A DNA stretch of 64,000 bases from Trichobilharzia regenti (Eukaryota > Platyhelminthes > Trematoda > Strigeidida > Schistosomatidae), in assembly GCA_944472135.2 (NCBI GenBank), contig OX235265.1:42505459-42569458 (forward strand), given 5' to 3'. This document shows, in pieces, positions 20,845-31,780 of this stretch. Position numbers and translations under genes: made by a program. The notes under the pieces are model-generated. The model saw only the letters and a program-made list of their open reading frames with translations, did no database searches and was not told the DNA's origin. The stretch's first letter is position 1. The number at the start of each line of letters is the position of its first letter.

Positions 20845-21935
20845 TAATTCCATTATGGGTAAATTTTGTTTTGATAAAGTCTCACAGTGTTATACAATAA
20901 TATTTACTAATGACGTTTCGAGCACAATTTATCTCTGGTATGAATGATGAGTCATTCCTAGTGAATGTGTTTGGTGTAGACTCGATGAACAATGACTCAG
21001 TAATCAAACTCTCTTTCGCCGCCTATCTACATTACTTTTTAGAATTTTAACCCTCTCACACCCCATTGTGTGGTAGTGTCAATGCATGCAGTGTAATTGC
21101 TGAGTTTTTTCTCTGAATTTCTTATCTTCTTGGGGTCAGCCATTCTTACCTTAGCTAAAATTCTTATGTTTGACAATCTGACTACCCCCGATCTACTAGT
21201 CTGACCTATGTAATTGACCTCACCGTCATTGCAAGGTATTTTGTAAGTTATATTATTTTTTTAATTGGATCAAACGACTGGGTCCTTTAACCTACATAGC
21301 TTGTCCCTGAATGAGTTTGTAGGTTTGAATGCCTCCCTAATTTCTGCTTTTTTAAGAATCCTACGTAGGGTCTAAGATCTCTCCCATTATGTGGTATAAC
21401 AGTAGTTGCTTTGCATTCTCTCTTATTTATGTTATCATTATTAGTTCCAGCACTATTTTTATTTTGCTTTTGGCCTTTTCTCATCTCTCTAATGAATTTT
21501 ATAGGATAGTTATTTGATACCAACTATTCTTCTATCTGTTTTATTTCATCATTTAGGTCTTTTCTTGTAATACTTATTGCTACTTCTTGGTTATTAGTTT
21601 TAGGCATGCATTAACACACAACCATACAATAGGGTGGGAGAAGGTGAAAATTCTAAAAAGCAATGTAGATAGGTGGAGAAAGAAAGGTTGATTACTGAGT
21701 CATTGTTCATCGAGTCTACACCAAACACATGCAATAGGAATGAGTCATCATTCATACTACTACCAATGAAATCAAGCGAGGAAAAATAAAAGAATTATGT
21801 AAACGAAGTAAGAAAGTTTCTGTGAGTACCTTGATATGATACGAGCAACAAATTGTGAACGAAACGTCATCGATAAATATTACTGTATAACACTGTGAGA
21901 CTTAATCAAAATAAATTTTCCCCATAATGTAATTA
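20845..21935 (-). mobile_element. PLE remnant flanked by inverted terminal repeats
   Basis: The arms at about 20845-21075 and 21615-21935 are reverse complements: TGTTATACA.TAATATTTA, GAGTCATTGTTCATCGAG and AATGTAGATAGG occur in both. The right arm has an insertion of about 70 bases. Between them the minus strand encodes a decayed PLE end: frame 21523-21287 (SNNYPIKFIREMRKGQKQNK, then GFLKKQKLGRHSNLQ) and a GIY-YIG start (YKIPCN...VNYIGQTSRS) near 21180-21260. Stops separate the parts. Confidence 0.8.
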
Positions 21936-22027
21936 AAGCAGTTATAGTCATATGCAATGTTTAGTAGTACATTTCCGTGAAAATTATTTTAGATTGCATA
22001 TACACTGTTACGACTAGGCGTACTTAC

Positions 22028-22253
22028 ATGCTCTTCGAATTCCCATTTCATAAATATTTGCACTGGAATTATGCAGTGTGGTTCTTCTTGATTTCAAATT
22101 ATACCATTCTAATGAATTCCATAGATAAATGCGACTAATTATTGTCTCTTCAATAGTTTTGTCTGATTGTAGCCCATGGATAATCCATATTGGTGAAAAT
22201 TGTCCATAAGTTGTTGACTCTGCCGACAGTTCGGCCGGCAATTGCATATAAAC
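22028..22253 (-). CDS. Internal exon of the large minus-strand gene
   Basis: A 226-nt exon with perfect donor GTAAGT and acceptor AAAAACTATTTAAG; it enters in phase 0 and leaves in phase 1. It encodes about 75 residues including VYMQLPAELSAESTTYGQ, FSPIWIIHGLQ, ISRIYLWNSLEWYNLKSRR and NSSANIYEMGIRRA, with one N-S-S sequon and no Cys. An in-frame AG 29 bases inside could give a shorter, phase-1 exon, but the upstream exon at 41715-41815 ends in phase 0, which favours the longer form. No domain is named. Confidence 0.72.
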
Positions 22254-22524
22254 CTTAAATAGTTTTTAATTCAGATATAAATACTTGTAATATGTATATC
22301 ATGTGAAGCGCAATATTAAAAATAATTATACACATGACCGTGGAATTTGATGGTTCCAAAAATCTAATAAAACTTTCTCAATTTCAAAATTCGCGCTTAC
22401 TGTCTATGACTCATGTGTTCTATGAGATAACCAAATACTCGGTCTCTTGCTGCTGATAACCTATTTATACGAAAATTCATATCTTTCAATTCTTTGCTTA
22501 TCTGATACATTTCTCGAGACAGAT

Positions 22525-22975
22525 TATTATTATTACTGTTATTATTCTTTCCTTTAATTCCTAGAGGAAAATAGAGCTTCAGCCGCGCGTATCCATCGCG
22601 TTAGATTCTCTACTGGAGTTTCCACCTGGTCCAAGTCTGCCCACAAGCTTTCATCTCCTCCCCACATGACATCCTCCAAGTCACCCCATCTCGCACTGAC
22701 GACCAACTCACCGATTCCTACTCGGTCGGGTTCCACTCGAGCGATGGCTTGTTTGGTGATGTCACTTGATGGTTTCCTCAGAGTATGGCCAGCCAATCCA
22801 TCTCCATTTCTTCCTGCCTATTTGTTTCGCAATCAGTTCCTTGTTGGTTAGCTCATTTCCAGAGATCCCTGTTGCTGATCTTTTCTGGCCGGCCATCTGA
22901 TCTTGAGTAGTATTGAGTGAAGACAGCCGTTGATGAAGATCTGTAGTTTGTTTGAGATGCTCGGGACAGATACCA
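22525..22975 (-). pseudogene. RTE 3' end fragment
   Basis: Minus-strand frame 22796-22554 reads [38 protein letters not shown] and IRAAEALFSSRN, the conserved C-terminal tail of the RTE. A TTATTATTA stretch marks the 3' end and truncation lies near 22965. Confidence 0.85.
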
Positions 22976-23039
22976 CTAATTAATATCAGTATATTCTTTA
23001 GGTGACTAATAGTTAGTTCTCTTCAACTACATTTTTTAA

Positions 23040-23215
23040 ATTATAGCTGGATTCCACACCGTACTTTTGATAAAAGTACGGAATTTTCAACATGTGATAT
23101 TGGTAGGCCAAATTTTTGCAGGCCGACCATTGATATGAGTTGTGGGTCGGCAAAAGATTAAACCTCGGCCCATGTGCATGTTCAGGGAGCGTCCTAACCG
23201 CTGTGCCACCTATGC
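23040..23215 (-). mobile_element. SINE-1 copy
   Basis: Minus strand: GGTGGCACAGCGGTTAGGA, a mutated B box (GGTTTAATC), CATATCAATGGTCGGCC and GTGTGGAATCCAGCTAT. Diverged but complete. Confidence 0.8.
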
Positions 23216-23819
23216 TTCAGAGGAAAACCGCTATCAAAGCCATGGTTTTACCGTCTTAAGTGAATATTAAAATGATGGTTGTTGTTTGATAAAGTTACAA
23301 GGCTTTTGATTTTATGTGTTATTATTTCAAGGATTCCAGTTAAACTCAATGCAACTTATGTACAAAATAATGCGTTTTAAGCATGAATATCTGTTGCTAT
23401 CAATTTGTAGTTGCCAGTAGTGTCAACAGTATTTTTTCTCCATAAAACTGAGCAGTTCTTTGTATAGTTGTGATTTTCTTTTACTGTAAAAAGGGACTGG
23501 ATATATTGTGGATATCAGAAGAAAGTGCATAGAGGTTATTGTCAGTAAGACTTGGTTTTGACTTTACAATAGTTAAATTTTATTCAAAAACTCCCTAAAG
23601 GGGTAAATATAACAAACTGTTTATTGAGCTCTGATATGCTACTGTCAAGCTGATATGACAGCCCTTCTTATAATGTACTTTCTTCATATTGTAGAAGTGA
23701 TGTTGTCTGGTGTATGCAGTTCAGAAGAATTAAAAGCTGGCATAATTACATCATTTCGTGTGTTGTTAGAAACATTCTTTCAAATACTTAATTCAATTTT
23801 AGATTTTTCCCGTAGATTG
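23216..23819. other. No recognisable feature
   Basis: A forward frame at 23655-23999 begins in this stretch and runs into an Sm-alpha remnant. It has no family resemblance and is not supported as a gene. Confidence 0.35.
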
Positions 23820-23900
23820 ATTAAACCGAAGTGCTCGGTCTCGGGTCGACGAGTCACGAATATGACGAAATGCGCATCATGGATTCCACTGCTAGTTACC
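23820..23900 (+). mobile_element. Sm-alpha-like hammerhead remnant
   Basis: The layout is TCGACGA, stem II GTCA/TGAC with a CGAATA loop, GAAA, TGCGCATC, then ATGGATTCCACTG. Stem II and the second core box are intact; the first core box has two changes from CUGACGA. Confidence 0.65.
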
Positions 23901-23994
23901 ATCCACCAATTAAATTCTTTCAAATATTTCTATTTTTATGTGGTAATAATTTTAAACGATAATCAACTTCTGCCTTCAAGGAGAAAAACAGACT

Positions 23995-24130
23995 ATTAGA
24001 TGGTTGGAGGCAATCGGCAGGAAGCCTTGGACCTAGGTTTCGTGCTGGTTGGCACTCGTCAGCAAGGCGTGTCTGCAGACTGCACCAAAGAAAGGATTAG
24101 ACACATCACACTAGTTACTAGTGTCCAGTC
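23995..24130. repeat. SINE-4 unit
   Basis: GGAGGCAATCGGCAGGAAGC and GGACCTAGGTTTCGTGCTGG, followed by CACACTAGTTACTAGTGTCC, match the unit at 18940-19165. Confidence 0.6.
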
Positions 24131-24522
24131 AAGAAAAACAGACTATTTACACTCTGAGTTACCTTCGTCTCTAACAAATATGTTGAAGACTGAAATATTC
24201 ATTTCCTACTTTGAGTTGGTAGATAAGCTTCATTGGTGAAAATCTTAAACTGTAGATTTGTACCATGGTCGTGAGGATGTGAACATGAGACATTAACCTA
24301 TACATTCACCTCCTTCTCTCTGATGAACGGTTTGAGCCTTTGCAATGAACCACTTATTTATTTGGACAAATGAATGCAAAGTATCATAAACCTTCACATG
24401 TTAGCATACTAGAAAATGGATATGTGTGAATTTTCAGGTACGGTAAATCAAACTGCTGCAGTTTGACAATATACGTTTTTAAAAGTTTACAAAGTGGTCA
24501 TGACTAGTGGCGGGCAGCAACA

Positions 24523-24524
<2 letters not shown>

Positions 24525-24556
<32 letters not shown>
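24525..24556. repeat. (TA)n microsatellite
   Basis: About 15 consecutive TA dinucleotides lie immediately before the coding start of the PLE remnant that follows. Confidence 0.95.
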
Positions 24557-24559
<3 letters not shown>

Positions 24560-25350
24560 AATGGTTAGAGAAAGCTTTGGTGAATGTCAAAGATATAGTT
24601 CCCAAAATGTCACAATGTAATTGTGTCTATGGGATAACGTGTTCAGAATGTGAAGCTTGTTGTATAGGGGAGAGCAGTAGACATATGAAGGTCAGGGTGA
24701 ATAAACAAAGACTATGCACGAAATGTTCACCTGGAAATGAATTAGAATTAAAAAGTCTAGAGAAAAGATCGGCTATAGCAATGCATGCTATCTATGGACA
24801 GCGGACATAAGATTGATTTCGACAGTGTCGAAATTCTTGGAAGAGGATTTCATTCACATAAAGAAAGGTTGACCTCTGAAGCCTTGCACATTTTAACCAC
24901 ATCGAATGCAGTAAACAGGAAAGAAGGGACAGCCTGATAACCTATATGGGAAACACTAATGCAGCAAGACAGATGAAAAAATAACAAAAACCTCTATGAA
25001 TCTCCATGACCTTTAAAAAATGTGTTATCATGTTTATCACATGTGAGTTAACGTGTTTTTCATATGACAAATAACACACATTCAAACAAAAAATATACAC
25101 AATAACAATTTGACATTAGTCATTACAAATATATGTGATGACTGCTTACATATTTCTATTGGTACAAATGTCTGTCAACGAGTGATGTTCAAGTAAACTG
25201 ACTTCAATTTAAATTTTTGACTATATATTTTGATGATTAATTAAATCCGAATAATCCTACTGAAGAAGCTGTGGCTTACACAGCGAAACGTCCGGAAAAA
25301 TCCTGTTTTGATTTTTCTTAAACACGCTGGGATTAATTTAAATAATTTAT
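24557..25350 (+). pseudogene. PLE C-terminal remnant (GIY-YIG) with 3' tail and hammerhead-like motif
   Basis: Frame 24556-24810 has SQCNCVYGITCSECEACC, IGESSRHMKVRVNKQR and KRSAIAMHAI, a GIY-YIG endonuclease domain of the Cys-containing PLE type. A frameshift near 24800 leads to HKIDFDSVEILGR and a decayed C-terminus. The tail includes CTGAAGA, hairpin GCTGTG/CACAGC, GAAA and CGTCC at 25260-25293, in hammerhead order but with one extra A before stem II and no clear stem I. Confidence 0.75.
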
Positions 25351-26159
25351 AATGAATCAATCTGATTCGGCGCTCAAATTATTCCAGGAAATTCGTAGCA
25401 TCTACGGTCTGGAAACTTATGACATTCAATAGGAACCTAATTCATCCTTAATATATTAAATTTCATAGGCTGTAGGTACTCAGAAGTTAAGGAGCATGAT
25501 TTAGCTTGGCTATTCATCTACCTTCAGAGATATTTAGCGGTTTTATCAAATGTTATTAGCTGTATAGACTAATTTAAGTAATGACCAGAAAATTACAGTC
25601 GTACATATTTCTCTCTATGATATCCCAATCACTAGTTTTATTATCTCGCAATAAAGGAAAAGGATGCCTTTTCAGTCAAAATTAAAAGGAGTTAGCTAGG
25701 TCGGCGAAGTGATTGTGAGCCTAGAGTTCATAAACACTCAACTCATAACTAGAAATTAGCAACAGTAAATCATAGAGCCGAAGCTTTTAAAAATCAGTAC
25801 TTGGACATATTTGGGACAGTTACTGCCGTATCTATCACACATAATATCAGTACCACCGTACAGCTGAAACTGTACTGTACAGCCATACTACTGAAAATGA
25901 AGTCGTTGGCAAGCAATATTTCTTCTCCAAACAAAGTAGTGTTTATCCTTATGAATTAAAGTGTAAGTTAGTTCCTTCCTAAATATCATGGTGGCGGCAG
26001 AAATTAGGCGGCTAAAATGTAACTTTTACATCCAGGGAGAAACTGTTGTCAGTCTTTCTCTATCATTAGTGAGAAGAGTTTATTTTATTTCAATTTTGAA
26101 ACTTCAACCTAGGTTCTAGCAATTTCTTTTGATATTCTTAACTCATTTTACAGGTGTGA
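25351..26159. other. No recognisable feature
   Basis: AT-rich with no supported frame or repeat. Confidence 0.4.
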
Positions 26160-26405
26160 CCACGGATGGATATCAGTAAGGGAACCAGTGAAAAGCAGGA
26201 AGTGCTTGCAGGTGTTTCTCCATCCTCGTTTGGAACCCATCGGCAGTACGCAATCATTTAGGTTCGAACCCAGGACCTACCGATTACAAGGCAATCTCGT
26301 ATACCATTCACCCACTGGGACCTGACTCAATGAACAGCCTATGAGTTCTAACTTCGACCAATTCGTGATTGTAGCGCAACCTTCAGCCAATATCATCGAC
26401 GATTT
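26160..26405 (-). mobile_element. SINE-3 copy, second subfamily
   Basis: Minus strand: tRNA-like CAGTGGGTGAATGG and CTTGTAATCGGTAGGTCC, GGGTTCGAACC (perfect B box), then GTACTGCCGATGGGTTCC and GAGAAACACC. The hammerhead is broken in the first box and in stem II. Confidence 0.8.
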
Positions 26406-26859
26406 TCGTCGTAAAGAGTTTTCGTCGCTGAATTTCTTGTTTTCATGTACCAAAAGGGATTATTAATTTAATTAAAAAGAGCAAGAACCCCATGGTAGTT
26501 AAAGACATGAATGTGTTTTTATGTCACACAGTCACACTTGCATTGTCAAGAAATGAAATTCATTTTCTAAGCAGATGCTTCCTAAATCATGGATATCCAA
26601 AAGCTTATTGGAAAGTTTTGTGGCATCATCGTGTTTATCTAAATTGCAAAACTCCTAAACGACACACACCACTATCGGATTTATGATTTAGAGAGGAACA
26701 TTTCATGGAGAGCACATATGTTAGGCGAACTGTTACCAGAGATTCGTGTACAATTTGAAGACTGAAGAATACGTCTTTAACTACTCCTCGAATTATTTAA
26801 GTCGCATTTAGATGGAAACATTATCACATGGCTCAAAATTCTGTATCCCTCAATTGAAT

Positions 26860-28481
26860 GAAAGGACATTGAATGATTAGGTGCAGTTTGAAAATTTGAT
26901 TAGTCAGACAAAGGACCTGACAGCAAATTCACTAGAAGACTTAAATCACTTCAAGTCATCAGTGCTAAATTGTGCTCATCAGTTCACGAAATAAAAACAG
27001 GAATTGCCCCAGCCTCCCAAGAAGGGACCTTTCATTCAGTTGAAAAATTAGAATATCCTACTAACACAACCAGGTAAAGGTACAGGGACTGTAATAATGG
27101 GTCAGAAAGATTATATTGACAAAATGCAAAGCATTGTGTCAGATGAGTCAAAATTTCAGAAAAATTAGAAGAACAACACAGGAATGATATAGGAACAAAT
27201 CACCTAGGTTCTGAAACGAATGAAGAATGATTCATTGTCGAAACCCAGACCTTCTGGATCGACTATATTACTTACCGGAAATCCATAAATCTGGATTACC
27301 TATGCATGGCAGGTTCACTGTATCATCATTATGTCACAAAATGGATAGTAGAACTCTTAGAACCACCAAGAAGGCAAGTCTGTACCTATTCTCACTATGA
27401 CACTTTCGAATTTATTAATTGCGGTAATGATATTAATGTTACTGACAAAACAGTGTCATTACTTGATGTATGCTCACTTTTTACCAATGTTCCATTAAAA
27501 TGAAACTTGAATGCTTTATTTGCAATTACATAGAATTACATGATATAAACATAGGAATGTCTACATCATACCTAAAAGAGCTCATAGTTTGGTGTACTTT
27601 AAATGTCCAACTTCTTTCCAACAACGAAATCTATAGACGGATAGATAGGTAGCCATGGATTCGCCACTTGGTCGGTTGTTAGCAGACCTCTTTTGGCTAA
27701 TATGGACAGCAGTACTCTTACACCTGCTATAAAAAAGTTCAACCCTTGCAAAGGATACGTGGATGACACGTTTATTATATTCGACGAGAACTGCGATTTG
27801 GGTGACATCCTGAAAGTATTCAGTGACTGCCACCCTGTTCACCCTATAAAACGAAACTGAAGGATAAATGTCTTTCCGTGATGTGCTACTCACAAGGAAA
27901 GCTGATGGGTCTTTGAAAAGATCCATCTGCAGAAAGTCAACATGGACAGGACGACTAACTAATTTTTACAGTTTTGTCCCCATAGACAGAAAAAGAAATC
28001 TTATCCGTTCTGTCTCAACATGGGTGCAGAGAATCAATAGTGAAAACAGTGTTGATGATGAACTCGAACAACTGAAAGATACCTTCATAGAGAACGGGTA
28101 TCTACTACGCTTCGTAGAGGCCAATAGCAAATTATGCGGAAGAAATACAGAGATTGAAAAGATAACAAAAACGTGTTGCATTTGAACTTAGAATTCAGCG
28201 GTGACACTGCAAGTGAGATACTTAAAAATCGTCTGATAAGATTATTGAGTAAAACGTTCTTTGCAGCCACTTTACGAATAACCCACTCTAGCCGCCCAAT
28301 GGTGCAATTTAATGTCGAGGAAATGTTACCTCGATTGTCTAATTGCATGTGTATTTATATGTCCATCTGCTCTTGCAGAGCTAGATACATAAGACGTTCG
28401 TCGAGAAACATATCCCGCCGCCGTGAGAGCACCTCCCAGTCTGGCTGACCAAAGGAGAAGATAGAGGTGTTAATTCATCGA
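26860..28481 (+). pseudogene. PLE, 5' part of a copy split by an RTE
   Basis: Decayed but readable from N- to C-terminus: GTGTVIMGQKDYIDKM near 27080; KWIVELLEPPRRQV and a DVCSLFTNVPLK block (27306-27503); KELIVWCTLNVQLL; MDSPLGRLLADLFLANM and the RT box GYVDDTFII (27655-27780); then RKADGSLKRSICRKST and FVPIDRKRNLIRSV (27868-28185); LNLEFSGDTASEIL and the GIY-YIG start (28173-28448). At least four frameshifts or stops are seen. It stops where the PLE at 56513-58153 has its SSI residues, and resumes after the RTE insertion. Confidence 0.88.
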
Positions 28482-29583
28482 TTATTATTTTTTCCATTAA
28501 TTCCTAGAGGAAAATAGAGCTTCAGCCGCGCGTCTCCATCGCGTTCGATTCTCTGCTGGAGTTTCCACCTGGCTCCAAGTCTTCCTGCAAGCTTTCATCT
28601 CCTCTTCACATGACATCCTCCAAGTCACCCCATCTCGCACTGACGACCAACTCGCCGATTCCCTTTCGGGTTTCATTCGATGGCTTGTTTGGTGACGTCA
28701 CTTGATGGTTTCCTCAGAGTATGGCCAGCCAATCCATCTCCATTTCTTCCTGCCTATTTGTTTCACAATCGGTTCCTGCTGAGTTGGTTCACTCATTTCC
28801 AGAGATCCCTGTTGCTGATCTTTTCTGGCCGGCCATCTGATCTTGAGTATTGAGTGAAGACAGCCGTTGATGAAGGTCTGAAGTTTGTTTGAGATGCTCC
28901 TTATGACGCACAGTGCAAGTCTCTGATCCGTATAGTAGCACTGACTTCACATTGGAGTTGAAAATCCAGATCTTATTTTCATTGTCATGCTGAGTTCTGT
29001 TGACATCCGCACAGACTTGAGAGTAATGAAAGCTTGTCTTGCTTTCCCGATTCCGGCTTCGATACCCTCATCAATTCCCTCCACTTGTAGCTGAAACGAT
29101 GCTTCCCAGGTAGGTAAAGGAGGTTGTTTCTTTCAGGTTCCTCCCATTTATGCTTGCTGATTGTTGTCTGTTGTTGTTGCTGCTGTTGGTGTTTCTGTTG
29201 GCCAGGAATCTTCATCACCTCTGTTTTCTCTATGTTCACCTGGATTCCTATCTTTGATACTTCTTCTGCCAACTTGTTGCTTTTCACCTGTATATCTTCC
29301 AGTTGGTGGGAAATCAGACATATGTCATCGGCGAAGTCCAGATCCTCCAAGTTTTTTGTGTGGGTCCATCTTGTGCCTATTTCCTCGTTGCTCGCTCTCT
29401 GTCACATTATCCAATCCACTGCAATCAGGAAAATCATTGCCGATAGTAGACAGTCTTGCCTCACTCCCCTCCTCACTTCGAAGGATTCCGTAAGTTTCTC
29501 GTCGTGGATTACTTGGCATGCAGCACTGTCGTACAACTTTTGGATGAGATGAACAATTGTCGGCAGCACCCCGTAGTAGATAT
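28482..29583 (-). mobile_element. RTE copy inserted into the PLE
   Basis: The minus strand carries an RTE 3' half: VRRGVRQDCLLSAMIF, IAVDWIM, the box FADDICLISHQ (29350-28985), IEKTEVMKIPGQQKHQ and the usual C-terminal tail with TAATAAT-type end at 28482. The PLE frame is interrupted on both sides, so this insertion is younger than the PLE. It is broken by frameshifts and is 5' truncated. Confidence 0.9.
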
Positions 29584-30075
29584 TGACCACGCAGCATCTG
29601 ACACATCGTTTAATATAGTCCACAAAGTTCGACAACGTTTGTCGAAAGGGACACGAGTTCATTTGCTTTGTATAGCAGAGGCTTTGGCAATACATAACAT
29701 AAGGTCAGAACTTTGTGTACAAGAACAATGTGTACAATCTGTTTCACTACCATGGTCTTGATTTGATTATGTAATTCATATAACAATTTTTTATCATTCT
29801 TTGTTCCATGTTCTATTTTTGTTTTATTTCATTCGACTTTATGTTATCATATTCTAACAGTTTATGTAGTCTACTATGTTGACGACATTTCACACATCTT
29901 ATGTTGTCTGCCTCATATTATATTCACATATTCACATTCCCGAATGTACTTTATTTTCAGATCGTCTATTTCACGCATGTTCATTGAAGTTTTGGTTGAC
30001 CTCTATTTATTTAGTTATTCATCCATATTAAAACGAGACATATAAGCGAATAATATTGTTTTCAAATGAACTGTC
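29584..30075 (+). pseudogene. PLE, 3' part of the split copy
   Basis: It continues with VHKVRQRLSKGTRVHLLCIA, EALAIHNIRSEL and CVQEQCVQSVSLPWS, collinear with the C-terminus of the PLE at 56513 (RIRLLHTAEAIGIRTIKPKL, then VQPLSLPWP). The untranslated tail ends near CATATAAGCGAATAATATTG. Confidence 0.88.
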
Positions 30076-30079
30076 GTCA

Positions 30080-31215
30080 AGATTTGACAGAATATGGTTC
30101 CTTACCGCAAAGAAACATCCGATGAAATAAAGCGAATACTTAACGAACATAACATAAGAGTGTACTTTCGTGCATCTAACACCTTACACTCATTACTGGT
30201 GAAGGTTAAGGATAAAATAGAACAAGAAAACCAACAGAATTGCGTATACCAGATCAATTGTGGGGATTGTAACGTAGTATACGTAGGAGAAACTTCTAGA
30301 CAGGTAAATATAAGGATGAAAGAGCATAAACAATGTCTAAAGCTGGTTCCAAAGAGCTCTGCAGACTTGAAGAAGCTAGAAAACAACTCAGCGATTGCAC
30401 TACATTCAATAGAAACGGGACACAAAATCGACAGTTTAAACAGACGTGAAGGTGTGATGTTAGCCGATGCATGGCAAATCCTGACTAATAAACAAAATAA
30501 AATTTGATATGTATAATCAAGTAGTCACACTCGGTCAAATTCCCGATTGTCTACGTCTTCTTATGGAGAGAATAACAAATCTATAAAAATTAAATTATAT
30601 TTATAAAAATGTCAATTATTTGTAACTATCCGGTCAAATCTTGATCACAGCTCATATTAGAATAGCAAATGTTTTATGACTGTTCCACCCACACACACAC
30701 CATTGTATCCTGCATATACTGCATATACACATATATTTTAATAAAAGTAGACAAATTTGAAAGTCTGAGGTCAAAAAGTTTTTGATCATAGTTCATATAA
30801 TTTTTGTTTTGTTTAGTATACCTATTGATTCATATTTAAAAAATAAGAGATGTACTTTTATATAAACATACATTTCTATTTATTTATTTATTATACATAT
30901 TGATAACTGTTGCATGACTCATGATTGGACAAAATTTTAAAAAACAAGATGTGTCCCTTTATATATAGACTTTGTTATGTTAATTTCGCTTAATTTCCCT
31001 GAAGAAGTTCGAACCAGATTGCCGAACGAAAAGTTGGAATTAATCATTTCAATTTCGTTGAGATTTTACAAATATAACTTTATAAATGTCTACTTCTCAC
31101 TCAGCGCTCAATTATTTTGCAACTATCCTGTCAAATCTTGATCACAGTTCGTATGAATTTGACAGAATAGTTCTAAAATATTTGGACGCCGAGTGAGAAG
31201 TAGACATTTGTAAAA
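30080..31215 (+). pseudogene. PLE of a second family, C-terminal ORF plus 3' tail
   Basis: An uninterrupted 137-codon frame (30094-30507) covers the thumb end and GIY-YIG domain: KETSDEIKRILNEHN, NCVYQINCGDCNVVYVGETS, RQVNIRMKEHKQ and SAIALHSIETGHKID. The tail holds a CTGAAGAAGTTCGAAC...GAACGAAAAG motif (31002-31050), the PLE terminal motif type. It closes with a foldback: AAATGTCTACTTCTCACTC at 31084-31102 pairs with its complement at 31186-31206. The word TCAAATCTTGATCACAG occurs twice in the tail. Confidence 0.8.
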
Positions 31216-31239
31216 AATTATATTGTTTTAAAGTGTTGG

Positions 31240-31645
31240 TTTGTAGAGATTAGATCGGTTACAGGATTTCATCATGAGCTCACACTAGCTGGAGAACCTT
31301 TGGAAAACCTGTTGGGAATACTAGACAGCTGTTTCTTCCCGGGACTCTTCATCAGTACGCACCCACCTGGGTTCGAACCCAAGACCTTCTGGTCACAAGG
31401 AGAGCTCGTAGACTGTTGAGCGACTGGGACCCAATCCAATGGCCAGCCCGTGAATTATAACTCCTGCCAATTCACAACATAGCGCGACCCCAGCTAATGT
31501 CTTCGGCCGGTATTTGTCCTCTCACCCGACCTGCTGCACCCTACTGGTCACGACTTCTCACTGGAACTCCAGGTAACTATCTACCTGAATAGGGCAAGTC
31601 GCTAGTGAGCATCTCATTGATATTCAAGTGTTGGTTTGTAGGAAT
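31240..31645 (-). mobile_element. SINE-3, full length with damaged hammerhead
   Basis: All landmarks are present on the minus strand, including GGGTTCGAACCCAGG-type B box. The fold keeps stem I (GTACTG with CTAGTA) and GAAA, but stem II has lost its loop and most of one strand (GTCCCGGGAA). Confidence 0.85.
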
Positions 31646-31659
31646 TTGATTGGTTACAG

Positions 31660-31780
31660 GATTTTTAATTAAATCTTCTTCAGGCTTTACTCTAATTTAT
31701 ATAGAACTATAAATAAAAATTTTAACCAATGACGGTGATTTTGTGGATCAAATAATAATACTAATAATAATGCGGTAAAT
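31660..31780 (-). mobile_element. PLE-A tail, outer piece of a split copy
   Basis: The plus-strand view TCTTCTTCAGGCTTTACTC, then AACCAATGACGGTGATTTTG and AATAATACTAATAATAATGC is collinear with the complement of 39960-40070. It stops at GGTAAAT and the same PLE continues at 33925. Confidence 0.75.

Noticed and set aside
26492..26686. 64-codon forward frame with FLNHGYPKAYWKVL
   Set aside because: Slightly like the PLE thumb (N-x-G/K-Y-P), but it lies upstream of the PLE N-terminal region in the wrong order and has no other matching block.
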